DNA from: a virus
Reading direction: 5' to 3' (one strand)
DNA: 44,228 nt
Virus record (IMG/VR): IMGVR_UViG_3300030339_000083
Span: 1-44,228 of that record
A program made the position numbers and the translations under genes. Below, one piece after another: positions 37,513 to 43,981 of this stretch (within the stretch, counting starts at the first letter, position 1; every line of letters starts with the position of its first letter). Below the pieces are notes generated by a model that was given only the letters and a program-made list of their open reading frames with translations, did not search any database and had not been told where the DNA came from.

Positions 37513-37530
37513 AGTACGCTTGAGTGTACC
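37513..37530. promoter_or_regulatory. Repressor operator O3
   Basis: AGTACGCTTGAGTGTACC, a weaker third copy, 78 bases beyond O2 and inside the early transcript's leader. It may act as a roadblock or loop with O1/O2. Confidence 0.7.
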
Positions 37531-37573
37531 TGTCAAGCCCCTGAATAAAATATTTTTCAAAGGAGGTAAAAAC

Positions 37574-37762
37574 GTGACCGAGTATGGCAAGTCAATTAAG
37601 AAAAAGCTTATAGACATGGACAAGCCCTCCGCATGGTTAATCGACGAGATTAAATCCGAAACGCAGCTTTATTGTGACAGCGCATATCTCTCGAAGATAA
37701 TCAACGGGGAAAGAAAAGCACCAAAAATCACAGCCGCAATCAACAAGATTCTTAAACTTTAG
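37574..37762 (+). CDS. First early gene, Cro-like small protein
   Basis: A 62-residue protein from a GTG start with AGGAGG seven bases upstream: MTEYGKSIKKKLIDMDKPSA, then WLIDEIKSETQLYCDSAYLS and KIINGERKAPKITAAINKIL. The length, position as the first gene under the early promoter and the helix pattern (WLIDEI ... YCDSAYLSKIINGER) fit the small Cro-like XRE proteins of clostridial phages. It would compete with the CI-like repressor for the AGTACGC operators. The upstream part of the frame overlaps O3 and the leader and is not used. Confidence 0.75.
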   Translation: MTEYGKSIKKKLIDMDKPSAWLIDEIKSETQLYCDSAYLSKIINGERKAPKITAAINKILKL

Positions 37763-37773
37763 GAGGAAGCTTT

Positions 37774-38013
37774 ATGCCGAAAACAATCTTCGAGAAGCCG
37801 CGCAAATATGACAAATTAGCCGCTTTGCTTCGCGGCAATGCATTTACTCAGGGCAAATCCTATATAGACATAGGCACAATGATTAACTGCCACCAGAACA
37901 CAGTTGTAGCAAGATTTAAGCATCCCGAAAATTTCACTCTCGATGAAGTAACCAGGCTAGGCCGTGGACTGAACATACCAATCGAAGAACTCCGGCAAGC
38001 AATTCAATACTAA
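37774..38013 (+). CDS. HTH DNA-binding protein
   Basis: A 79-residue protein, MPKTIFEKPRKYDKLAALLR, then SYIDIGTMINCHQNTVVARFKHPENFTLDEV in part. A helix-turn-helix (IGTMINCHQNTVVARF) is followed by TLDEVTRLGRGLNIPIEELR, as in minimal Cro/C1-like proteins. TAGGAGGAAGC precedes the ATG. It is the second gene of the early unit and may modulate the switch or early transcription. Confidence 0.75.
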   Translation: MPKTIFEKPRKYDKLAALLRGNAFTQGKSYIDIGTMINCHQNTVVARFKHPENFTLDEVTRLGRGLNIPIEELRQAIQY

Positions 38014-38025
38014 GGAGGCTACATA

Positions 38026-38223
38026 ATGCCCCACACAAACAGATTTTGCCGCAAATGCAAGAAGCCGTATTATGACGCATCGGGAGCATCCGAATTATTC
38101 TGCTTGTGTCCCGAATGTATGCAAAAGCAAGTAATCAAAACACAGGGGAGGTCGGCGTATCCGTATCCGCACAATGTCAGGGTGTGCTTGTTGGACAGCA
38201 GGGAACTGGCAATTAGAAATTAG
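38026..38223 (+). CDS. Small zinc-knuckle hypothetical protein
   Basis: A 65-residue protein, MPHTNRFCRKCKKPYYDASG, with CRKC and CLCPEC pairs forming a zinc ribbon, then a basic Tyr/Pro-rich tail. AAGGAGG precedes the ATG. A small ribbon in this position could bind DNA or RNA polymerase; not determined. Confidence 0.65.
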   Translation: MPHTNRFCRKCKKPYYDASGASELFCLCPECMQKQVIKTQGRSAYPYPHNVRVCLLDSRELAIRN

Positions 38224-38234
38224 GAGGACAAGCA

Positions 38235-38513
38235 ATGAGTGAACAAAGATTAATCGATGCAAATGCACTAGCAAAGTTTTATGCAAGCGAGTTTCAAACG
38301 TCATTAACAGACTTGACGTATAGCCAATATATAAACGCTGTTAGAAACTTCCCTACCGTTGAAGTAGTATCTGTTGTCCACTGCAGTGAATGCATAGGTT
38401 GGAAAAAGCAGGGAAGAAAAAACCCTTGTTGCGACATTGCCCGTATGTTCGGATTTGGGACGAAAAGCTTTTGCTCACACGGGCGCAAAGAAACCGAGGC
38501 CACCAAAAAATGA
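38235..38513 (+). CDS. RLIDANAL-type Cys-rich protein
   Basis: A 92-residue member of the same loose family as the genes at 24, 1934, 41697 and 43978. It has the RLIDANALAKFYASEF opening, a helical middle, NFPTVEVVSVVHCSECIGWKK and a C-terminal Cys cluster. TAGGAGG precedes the ATG. The family's N-terminal 'LIDA(D/N)AL' motif followed by 'APT/FPTVE(A/V)' is widespread in gut phages. Function unknown. Confidence 0.75.
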   Translation: MSEQRLIDANALAKFYASEFQTSLTDLTYSQYINAVRNFPTVEVVSVVHCSECIGWKKQGRKNPCCDIARMFGFGTKSFCSHGRKETEATKK

Positions 38514-38608
38514 CCACCTCAACCAAGCGTTTCATAGCGGACGGCATCGGAGCGTTATGCCTGTTCGCAACGCTGATAATAATGCTATTTTTAGCCGCTC
38601 TACGGTGA
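38510..38608 (+). CDS. Possible 32-residue membrane peptide
   Basis: A 32-residue peptide, MTTSTKRFIADGIGALCLFA, then TLIIMLFLAALR, forming one membrane segment after a short basic start. It overlaps the upstream stop (ATGA) with a weak GAGG in front. Its end gives the GGTGAAAGGAG ribosome binding site of the next gene. Short but well placed. Confidence 0.5.
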   Translation: MTTSTKRFIADGIGALCLFATLIIMLFLAALR

Positions 38609-38618
38609 AAGGAGAAAG

Positions 38619-39038
38619 ATGTATTTAGGATATTTTGAAGAAGGCGACGGTTGTCCCGAGTGTGGAGAAGGAAAACTGTATTATCCTCCGGTAGAAAACT
38701 GTAGTTGTCACATAAACGCTCCGTGTTCTGCTTGTACAGGAAACCGGATAGCTTGCGACAAATGCGGATTTGAACCAGAAGAGCCGGAATATAAAGATGT
38801 TCTTGTGTCGCGCGGAGAACCAAGCTTATTTATACGAGAATACAAGCCAATACCTTTAGACAATACAAAGATTGACTATCGTATAAAAATGCATACAGCG
38901 GCAACACAAATATGTGAGGGCGTCTGTCCGCCCGAAACTCCGAGAACCGAGGTTGAGAAACTAGTTAGAGGCACTTTCGGAGGAAGGTTTGAACATTTTG
39001 GCAATGGCAAATTCAAGTACATAGCATACACAGATTAA
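38619..39038 (+). CDS. Cys-rich hypothetical protein
   Basis: A 139-residue protein with an N-terminal double zinc-ribbon arrangement: CPECGEGKL, CSCHINAPCSACTG and ACDKCGF within the first 50 residues. The rest is mixed. The DnaJ-like CxxCxG spacing (CPECGEG ... CSACTGN ... CDKCGF) suggests two bound metals. AAAGGAG precedes the ATG. Function unknown. Confidence 0.7.
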   Translation: MYLGYFEEGDGCPECGEGKLYYPPVENCSCHINAPCSACTGNRIACDKCGFEPEEPEYKDVLVSRGEPSLFIREYKPIPLDNTKIDYRIKMHTAATQICEGVCPPETPRTEVEKLVRGTFGGRFEHFGNGKFKYIAYTD

Positions 39039-39042
39039 AACC

Positions 39043-39104
39043 GCCCCATACAGAGTTGGCGCTCCGTACAGGGCAAAGAACAATAATGTTAGCTCATTAT
39101 GAGC
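39043..39104 (+). other. Structured leader before the triple-repeat gene
   Basis: The 87-base gap holds two hairpins: an extended imperfect stem at 39043-39074 (GCCC...GGGC with inner TAC/GTA and GAG/CTC pairs) and a perfect 6-bp stem GCTCAT/ATGAGC at 39092-39104 just before the ribosome binding site. It may control translation of the next gene. No known riboswitch was recognised. Confidence 0.4.
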
Positions 39105-39125
39105 ACAGATGAAAGGAAATGTCAA

Positions 39126-40319
39126 ATGAAATATAAATGCACAGAACGGAAAACCGATGTATCGAAATTTTTCACAATCGGAAAAGTATATGAAATCAGC
39201 GATAACGGAAATGTTTTTGATGATGATGGCAGAAAAGAAAGAAAGTACGGTTCTGCTCAAAAGGCGCTTGAGTTTTTAAACCATTGTTATGGCTTTGAGC
39301 CTGTTAAAAATGAAAGCAAAATCCTCATAACCGCCGCTGGCGCAACAACCCTCGCAAGGCTCTACGAGGGCAAAGAGGTTATCAGAACGGCAGAAGCCAA
39401 ATGTGCGCCATGCGATACATACGACTTTAAAACAGGCGCAAATCTAGCATATGCAAGACTGATGAATCCCGAAGCACTCAGCAAGCCCGAACCCTACGCC
39501 GCCCCCTCTGAACCCTCTCAGCCCAAATTGATTGTGACAAGGCAGATGCTTGTTGAGTTGGGGGCTTGCCAAGACGGAAAAGAACTGTTTGACCACTGTT
39601 TTCCCGACGATAACGCGCCGTTTGAGGCCGTGATGCTGATAGCGAAAGCAAGAGGTGCGGGTATTAGCGCCGAAAATTGGCTGATTCGCAACAAATCAAA
39701 CATTGAATCCATGCAGAGCGAACAGAAGAAAGAAACGGTGAAGCTGTATTGCTTTAAATCCGACTTGCCGGGAGAGTTCTTAACAAAAGGAAAAATTTAT
39801 GAGTTTGATAATCGCGGGAGAGCGAAGTTCGACGATGGATACCGTTCTCTGGAATATGGTTCCGCTAAAGAATTTCTTGAAAGAAACAAAGGATGGAAAA
39901 GCAATCTCTGCGAAGCCGTAAAGCGTCCGGCAAAGGTTGGGGAATATGTGCTGATAACCGATGATGCAATTGGGTTTTTAAGAAGTCATAAAGGCGAAAT
40001 ATTCCAAGTAAAAAATATTACAACGTCAGGCTCCCCGACAATTAATCTGTCCGAAAAATATGGCGCGATTTGCATGAAGGAAGAATACATTGTTTTGCAC
40101 GGCTATACCCCCGAAGAGCCGAAAGAGGAATATTGGAGCGGAGAAATAATCTGTATTGATGATGCGGGAGGGGCATATACAAGAGGCAAGAAATACACTG
40201 TAAAAAATGGAATAGTTAGCCAAGATAATTGCACGGTTTCTACAATTCAATTCAAATCGTTTGAAGATATTAACAGGGTTTATACGTCAAAGTTTATCGA
40301 ATTCAAAGGCGCAATATGA
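39126..40319 (+). CDS. Protein with three SH3-like repeats
   Basis: A 397-residue protein containing a beta-barrel-like unit three times: residues 2-52 (FTIGKVYEISDNGNVFDDDG ... ALEFLN), about 206-262 (FLTKGKIYEFDNRGRAKFDD ... EFLERN) and 340-395 (YTRGKKYTVKNGIVSQ ... SFEDIN). Each has 'GK-x-Y-(E/T)-(I/F/V)' followed by a G-x-D turn. A fourth related region is near 290 (GEYVLITDD ... GEIFQVKN). Between repeats 1 and 2 lies CDTYDFKTGANLAYARLM, a separate conserved gut-phage motif. The start at 39126 follows AAAGG. It looks assembled from smaller phage genes; function unknown, nucleic-acid binding possible. Confidence 0.65.
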   Translation: MKYKCTERKTDVSKFFTIGKVYEISDNGNVFDDDGRKERKYGSAQKALEFLNHCYGFEPVKNESKILITAAGATTLARLYEGKEVIRTAEAKCAPCDTYDFKTGANLAYARLMNPEALSKPEPYAAPSEPSQPKLIVTRQMLVELGACQDGKELFDHCFPDDNAPFEAVMLIAKARGAGISAENWLIRNKSNIESMQSEQKKETVKLYCFKSDLPGEFLTKGKIYEFDNRGRAKFDDGYRSLEYGSAKEFLERNKGWKSNLCEAVKRPAKVGEYVLITDDAIGFLRSHKGEIFQVKNITTSGSPTINLSEKYGAICMKEEYIVLHGYTPEEPKEEYWSGEIICIDDAGGAYTRGKKYTVKNGIVSQDNCTVSTIQFKSFEDINRVYTSKFIEFKGAI

Positions 40320-40486
40320 CCGCGCCTGAACCATATGATTTAACCCACATTCTCCGCACAGGCGAACCGCGTAGGTTAAAATATCCCGAGCGTGAAGATG
40401 TGGAAGTTGTTGAGTTAAGCCAAGAAGAATGGGACGAAATCATATTAAATCGGGCTTATAAATCTACAGTCGATGGGAGCGGCTAG
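40316..40486 (+). CDS. Small acidic hypothetical protein
   Basis: A 56-residue protein, MTAPEPYDLTHILRTGEPRR, then LKYPEREDVEVVELSQEEWD. It starts within the previous stop (ATGA) and ends four bases before the next ATG, so it is coupled on both sides. Predicted mostly helical. Not recognised. Confidence 0.6.
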   Translation: MTAPEPYDLTHILRTGEPRRLKYPEREDVEVVELSQEEWDEIILNRAYKSTVDGSG

Positions 40487-40489
40487 ATT

Positions 40490-40759
40490 ATGGCAATGTT
40501 TACGGAAGAAAATGAATTTGTTGACAGCCCCGAATTTATAGCGCGTTGCCAGACTTGCAAAATGCGTGAGTGTAACTGCGAGGGCGGAGAATCATTGCAA
40601 ACGTGCATTAAGAGAAACGGTGTCAATTTTGAGTTCTCCAGCTATACGGTTCAGCACAGATATAGACGGGGAACGAAATCCCTAGAGTTTAAATCAAAGC
40701 CTCTCCAAACCCTTAAAACAGGGACGGACTGGCATAAAAGAGCGGAGGAAAGGATATGA
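40490..40759 (+). CDS. Small Cys-rich hypothetical protein
   Basis: An 89-residue protein with CQTCKMRECNC and LQTCIKR near residues 20-45 and a basic C-terminal half. The ribosome binding site is weak (GGGAGCGG). It overlaps the next gene by four bases. Function unknown. Confidence 0.6.
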   Translation: MAMFTEENEFVDSPEFIARCQTCKMRECNCEGGESLQTCIKRNGVNFEFSSYTVQHRYRRGTKSLEFKSKPLQTLKTGTDWHKRAEERI

Positions 40760-41118
40760 AATCCGATAAAAAGCAAAAAGATTATTTAACCCCCAAGGAA
40801 ATAGCAAGCACCCTAAAGATTACATATGCGTCCGTTCTTGAATTGCTCCAATACGGATTTATCAAGGCCGAGAAAGTAAGCGGAAAGTGGAATATTAAGC
40901 CGTCACAGCTTGAAGCTTTCAAGAAAAATAACGAAAAGGCAATCGAAAAACTTAAGGCTGAGTATGTCGCGCTTTATTGGCAAGGATTAACCCCTACACA
41001 ATTGGAGTGGCACGTTCCAGAGGATTTTAGACAACGACACATAGTAGCTACTAAAAAAGGATTTGCGACTATGGCGATATGCGACAGCTTGCCAAAACGA
41101 AAGCGTGACGCACAGTGA
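40756..41118 (+). CDS. Excisionase-type HTH protein
   Basis: A 120-residue protein whose first 55 residues form a MerR/Xis-like winged helix: DYLTPKEIASTLKITYASVL, ELLQYGFIKAEKVSGKWNIK, PSQLEAFKK. This is the HTH_17 (excisionase) pattern, with the 'G-K/R-W-x-I' wing. A long charged helix and a 40-residue C-terminal part follow. It is a candidate recombination directionality factor for the integrase or an early regulator. Distance from int is not unusual in this phage type. GGAGGAAAGG precedes the ATG. Confidence 0.7.
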   Translation: MKSDKKQKDYLTPKEIASTLKITYASVLELLQYGFIKAEKVSGKWNIKPSQLEAFKKNNEKAIEKLKAEYVALYWQGLTPTQLEWHVPEDFRQRHIVATKKGFATMAICDSLPKRKRDAQ

Positions 41119-41246
41119 AAAAGGCCGATAAATGTCCGCTCAGTTATTATCTTTGTGAGAATAACGGAAACTGTAAAAGCTGTAAAATAGCCGCCGCAAA
41201 TGGCGTTCCGCAAGAGCCTAAAATAAACAAGGAGGCTACCTCATGA
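41115..41246 (+). CDS. 43-residue Cys-rich peptide
   Basis: A 43-residue peptide from a GTG start overlapping the upstream stop (GTGA): MKKADKCPLSYYLCENNGNC, then KSCKIAAANG and a short tail. Four Cys in C-x6-C-x5-C-x2-C spacing suit one metal. The AAGGAGG for the next gene lies in its last codons. Function unknown. Confidence 0.6.
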   Translation: MKKADKCPLSYYLCENNGNCKSCKIAAANGVPQEPKINKEATS

Positions 41247-41401
41247 AACTCTATGTCTGCAAATCCTGTGGAAAAATCTTCTATTCAACCTCCGACATTG
41301 CTCATATAAAAAATCCCAAATGCGAAGAATGCGGCGGAGAGCTTGAATTGGCTGAAAATGTGATAAAGGGAGTGAAAAAATGTCAAGTACAGAAGAATTG
41401 A
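41243..41401 (+). CDS. 52-residue zinc ribbon
   Basis: A 52-residue protein, MKLYVCKSCGKIFYSTSDIA, then CEECGGELELAENVIKG. Two CxxCG pairs form a rubredoxin-like ribbon. AAGGAGG lies eight bases upstream, and its end overlaps the next gene by 22 bases. Single ribbons of this type resemble the Zn ribbons of RNA polymerase subunits and transcription factors, but no function follows from that. Confidence 0.65.
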   Translation: MKLYVCKSCGKIFYSTSDIAHIKNPKCEECGGELELAENVIKGVKKCQVQKN

Positions 41402-41694
41402 TTAAGGCGCTGAGAATATGCAACAACCCCAAAGGGCATAGATGCAGCGAGTGTCCGGTTTTTAGCAGATACGAACATGGCAAATGCAAAAGTACGGTTG
41501 ACAAACTTGCTGCCGACGCTCTCTCTTCCGCCGACAAGGAGCTTGCGGAACTGCGGGAGCGCATAAATGCCATTGACAACATAGCAGTCGGATTTATAGA
41601 GGGCGGACCGTATATAGACGATGCCGAAACACTGGAGGCAATGCAGAAAATAATCAAACTGAGTTGTTTGCCAGAACCGCCGAAAGGAGAATGA
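41380..41694 (+). CDS. DLIKALR-type Cys-rich protein
   Basis: A 104-residue protein with the N-terminal module EELIKALRICNN-x-CSECPVFSRYEHGKC also found as residues 3-45 of the fused gene at 1234. Here it continues into a coiled-coil helix (AADALSSADKELAELRERIN) and a short tail. This is the usual full-length form of the family in gut phages. GGGAGTG precedes the ATG. Function unknown. Confidence 0.7.
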   Translation: MSSTEELIKALRICNNPKGHRCSECPVFSRYEHGKCKSTVDKLAADALSSADKELAELRERINAIDNIAVGFIEGGPYIDDAETLEAMQKIIKLSCLPEPPKGE

Positions 41695-41696
41695 GC

Positions 41697-41921
41697 ATGA
41701 GATTAATAAATGCCGATGCCCTTGATTATTCAAAATTAAATATAAGCTATGCCATACCAAAAACAAATGTTGCGGACTGGATTGAGAGTGCGCCAACAGT
41801 CACTAACCTCACCCCGTCCGACATATCCGACCTACGAAACGAACTTTGCCTTAAATGCGGCAAGTACAAAGAGGCACATAACGGGGCGTGTAACGGGTGT
41901 AGATGGAGGTACAAAACATGA
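41697..41921 (+). CDS. RLINADAL-type Cys-rich protein
   Basis: A 74-residue protein, MRLINADALDYSKLNISYAI, with WIESAPTV (matching the AP-x-(I/V) position of the family), then CLKCGKYKEAHNGACNGCRW, a compact zinc-binding end. The start at 41697 is seven bases after AAAGGAG; the ATG six bases earlier is too close. It overlaps the next gene by four bases. Confidence 0.7.
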   Translation: MRLINADALDYSKLNISYAIPKTNVADWIESAPTVTNLTPSDISDLRNELCLKCGKYKEAHNGACNGCRWRYKT

Positions 41922-42454
41922 AAAAAGTAGAAGCTTTCAAATGCGACTATTGCCATCGATGCTTTGGCCGTGCCGTTGATGCAATAAACCACGAAAGAGC
42001 TTGTCAACGCAATCCGGCGCGTAGAGCCTGTAAGACTTGTGAGTGGAGCGCGTTCAAGGTTATAGCTGTTTCGGACTGCGGCGACGGTAGAACATGTGAG
42101 CACGAAGAATTGTGGTGTAATCATCCCAAAGTCAATAAACCCATGAGCGATAAGCCGTACTATCAGGATTGCGATTTTAACGAGCTTTATCGCAATTTGG
42201 TGCCAGTTCCGGGAACGTGCGAACATTATTTTTACCACGAGCAATGCATGTCCGCTAACCATACAGACGGAGGAGAGAAAATGACCTATAAAGAATCATA
42301 CATGAAATGCGATACATTATCTGAACTGGAAGAAGCAATCAATAACGACGTGGCAATTGCATTACTTGTTAATCCGCACAGACTGAAAGTAATTAAATTG
42401 GCAGGTGAAGAAGTTGCTAACCTCAAATTTGGTGAGGAGACAGAAAATGAATGA
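41918..42454 (+). CDS. C2H2/C2HC-finger protein fused to a second phage module
   Basis: A 178-residue protein in two parts. Residues 1-121 contain a finger (FKCDYCHRCFGRAVDAINHERAC) and a further Cys-rich block (CKTCEWSAF ... CGDGRTCEHEELWCNHP). Residue 122 is an ATG at 42281 preceded by GGAGGAGAGAA, an excellent ribosome binding site, and starts MTYKESYMKCDTLSELEEAI, a module found alone in other phages. The two are in frame with no stop between. Either it is a fusion that kept the old start region or two products are made. AGGAGGT precedes the first ATG. Confidence 0.65.
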   Translation: MKKVEAFKCDYCHRCFGRAVDAINHERACQRNPARRACKTCEWSAFKVIAVSDCGDGRTCEHEELWCNHPKVNKPMSDKPYYQDCDFNELYRNLVPVPGTCEHYFYHEQCMSANHTDGGEKMTYKESYMKCDTLSELEEAINNDVAIALLVNPHRLKVIKLAGEEVANLKFGEETENE

Positions 42455-42575
42455 TCTTGTTTGGAAACCTGATTGCAAAAAGTGTGAGCGCAAAGAAAAC
42501 TGCTCTGAGTATGCAAACAAAGAACCGGTATTGGCGTGTGACGCTTACATAGAACAGGAGGCGCAAGATGTTTGA
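42447..42575 (+). CDS. 42-residue Cys-rich peptide
   Basis: A 42-residue peptide, MNDLVWKPDCKKCERKENCS, then EYANKEPVLACDAY. Four Cys with CKKCERKENC spacing. It overlaps both neighbours by eight bases. GTGAGGAG lies about nine bases upstream. Function unknown. Confidence 0.55.
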   Translation: MNDLVWKPDCKKCERKENCSEYANKEPVLACDAYIEQEAQDV

Positions 42576-43023
42576 CGAAATCAGAGCGAGGGCAGAGCGT
42601 TTAGCTTATATCAATAATATGTTTTATGTAGAAGCTCACGGAACGGAAATAATCGGCCTAATGCATGATTCGGCTAACGATGTATCCGCCCTCCTCACCG
42701 AAGTTGACCGCCTCACAGCCGAAAATGAGCGGCAAAAAGGTCTAAAGCTTGAATGCATGGACAAGCTCGTCGACGCGTTAATGCGTGCCGAAAAAGCGGA
42801 ATCCGAATTACAAACCGTCAAGGATGAATTAGATGCGATTGAGCCAAGATATAGACTTGACCCTGACACTGTTTGTTTTGCCTGCATGAACTACAAGCGC
42901 ATAAGCGAAGTCGAGGATTACCGCGCAGATGATGTTATATGGGGTGGAGCGTGCGGCATAAGTAGACCGTGCGAAAACGGTGAACAATGGTGTAGAACAG
43001 AGGGGAGCGGTGAAAATGGCTGA
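42568..43023 (+). CDS. Coiled-coil plus Cys-cluster protein
   Basis: A 151-residue protein. Residues 1-35 are helical, 40-95 are a strong coiled coil (ALLTEVDRLTAENERQKGLK, ALMRAEKAESELQTVKDELD), and the last 45 contain CFACMNYKR, GACGISRPC and QWC, a recurring Cys module. AGGAGGCGCAAG precedes the ATG. The dimeric helix plus metal-site layout is common in gut phages, function unknown. Confidence 0.65.
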   Translation: MFDEIRARAERLAYINNMFYVEAHGTEIIGLMHDSANDVSALLTEVDRLTAENERQKGLKLECMDKLVDALMRAEKAESELQTVKDELDAIEPRYRLDPDTVCFACMNYKRISEVEDYRADDVIWGGACGISRPCENGEQWCRTEGSGENG

Positions 43024-43459
43024 ATCTGTAAAAGTAATTATCTACATTGACGATTTTGACAATATCGATTTTTATCAGGAAGAGCTTGCCGAGAAATTTC
43101 AAAGCTTTCTGACTAACAAAATTGAGAGCACGGATTTTAGCGTTCAAGTATTGGATATAGAAGACTATACCAATGCCGATATATCTGAACTCGAGCAATA
43201 CCGCTCAATCGGCACAGTCGAGGACTTCCAACGGCTTGTTACGGCAAAGAATGAGGGGAGATTGGTGGAGCTGCCGTGCAAGGTGGGAGATAAACTCTAT
43301 CAAGGATATTCGGAAGGAATAGATGATGCAAAAATCAATGAAATAGTAATTGAAATCCGCACCGATATGGGAGTGTTCGAGCCATCTGATATTGGCAAAA
43401 CCGTCTTTCTCACCCGAGAACAGGCAGAGAAAAAGCTAGCGGAGGGCAAGGGGAAATGA
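43016..43459 (+). CDS. Conserved gut-phage hypothetical protein
   Basis: A 147-residue protein. The N-terminal half is an alpha/beta unit (AESVKVIIYIDDFDNIDFYQ). The C-terminal half carries the family pattern IGTVEDFQRLVTAKNEGRLV, ELPCKVGDKLYQ and GKTVFLTREQAEKKLAEGKG, a beta-barrel-like 'GD-x-(V/L)-Y' module present in many phages, usually as a separate gene. It thus also looks composite. GGGAGCGG precedes the ATG at 43016. Confidence 0.65.
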   Translation: MAESVKVIIYIDDFDNIDFYQEELAEKFQSFLTNKIESTDFSVQVLDIEDYTNADISELEQYRSIGTVEDFQRLVTAKNEGRLVELPCKVGDKLYQGYSEGIDDAKINEIVIEIRTDMGVFEPSDIGKTVFLTREQAEKKLAEGKGK

Positions 43460-43644
43460 GAAAACGTGTTATTAAAAAGAAAGCTAAAGCGTACATGAAT
43501 AGCTTTACGAAAAATAAGATACCATTGGCATTTGCAAACGAAACGGAGCGCAAACGGTTTGTTTCAGCGTGGGCAAGACGATGCGTAGGACAACCGTCAC
43601 ATTTTCCAGAGCTTACTAAGGAAGCCACCGCCAATGACAAATGA
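43456..43644 (+). CDS. Small basic hypothetical protein
   Basis: A 62-residue very basic protein, MRKRVIKKKAKAYMNSFTKN, then a helix FANETERKRFVSAWARRCVG. It overlaps the previous gene by four bases and the next by eleven. The strongly positive charge suggests nucleic-acid contact; not recognised. Confidence 0.55.
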   Translation: MRKRVIKKKAKAYMNSFTKNKIPLAFANETERKRFVSAWARRCVGQPSHFPELTKEATANDK

Positions 43645-43981
43645 AGAGGCAATTAAAAATTTAACTGCGTATATGTACTTTGAGTTTGACGAATTGCCTA
43701 AAGATGTGGGAATTGCAATGTCTGCCGGAATTGTTGCGCTCCGTGAGCAAGCCGAACGCGATAACCCGAAGCCGCTTAGTTTGGAAGAGCTAAGAGAAAT
43801 GGACGGTGAGCCGGTTTGGGTTGAAAAACTCGATAACTCGCAATTAAGCGGATGGCATGTAGTTGATGGGAGTGGAGATGATGCTTTCTTAGTCGCCAAG
43901 GATAGGTGGCGTATTCCGGTGGATTGCCTTGGAAACTATAGAATCGCCTATCGCTACAAGCCAAGGGAGGGCACAGCATGA
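43634..43981 (+). CDS. NPKPLSLEELR family protein
   Basis: A 115-residue protein, the free-standing form of the module fused at 1378-1734. It starts MTNEEAIKNLTAYMYFEFDE, has the conserved AERDNPKPLSLEELREMDGE PV block, a GWHVVDG stretch and ends YRYKPREGTA. The upstream 22 bases are almost identical to those before 1378, including the AAGGA(A/G)GCCACCGCCA leader. Its last codons give the GGGAGGGCACAGC leader of the next gene. Function unknown; frequent in gut phages. Confidence 0.7.
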   Translation: MTNEEAIKNLTAYMYFEFDELPKDVGIAMSAGIVALREQAERDNPKPLSLEELREMDGEPVWVEKLDNSQLSGWHVVDGSGDDAFLVAKDRWRIPVDCLGNYRIAYRYKPREGTA

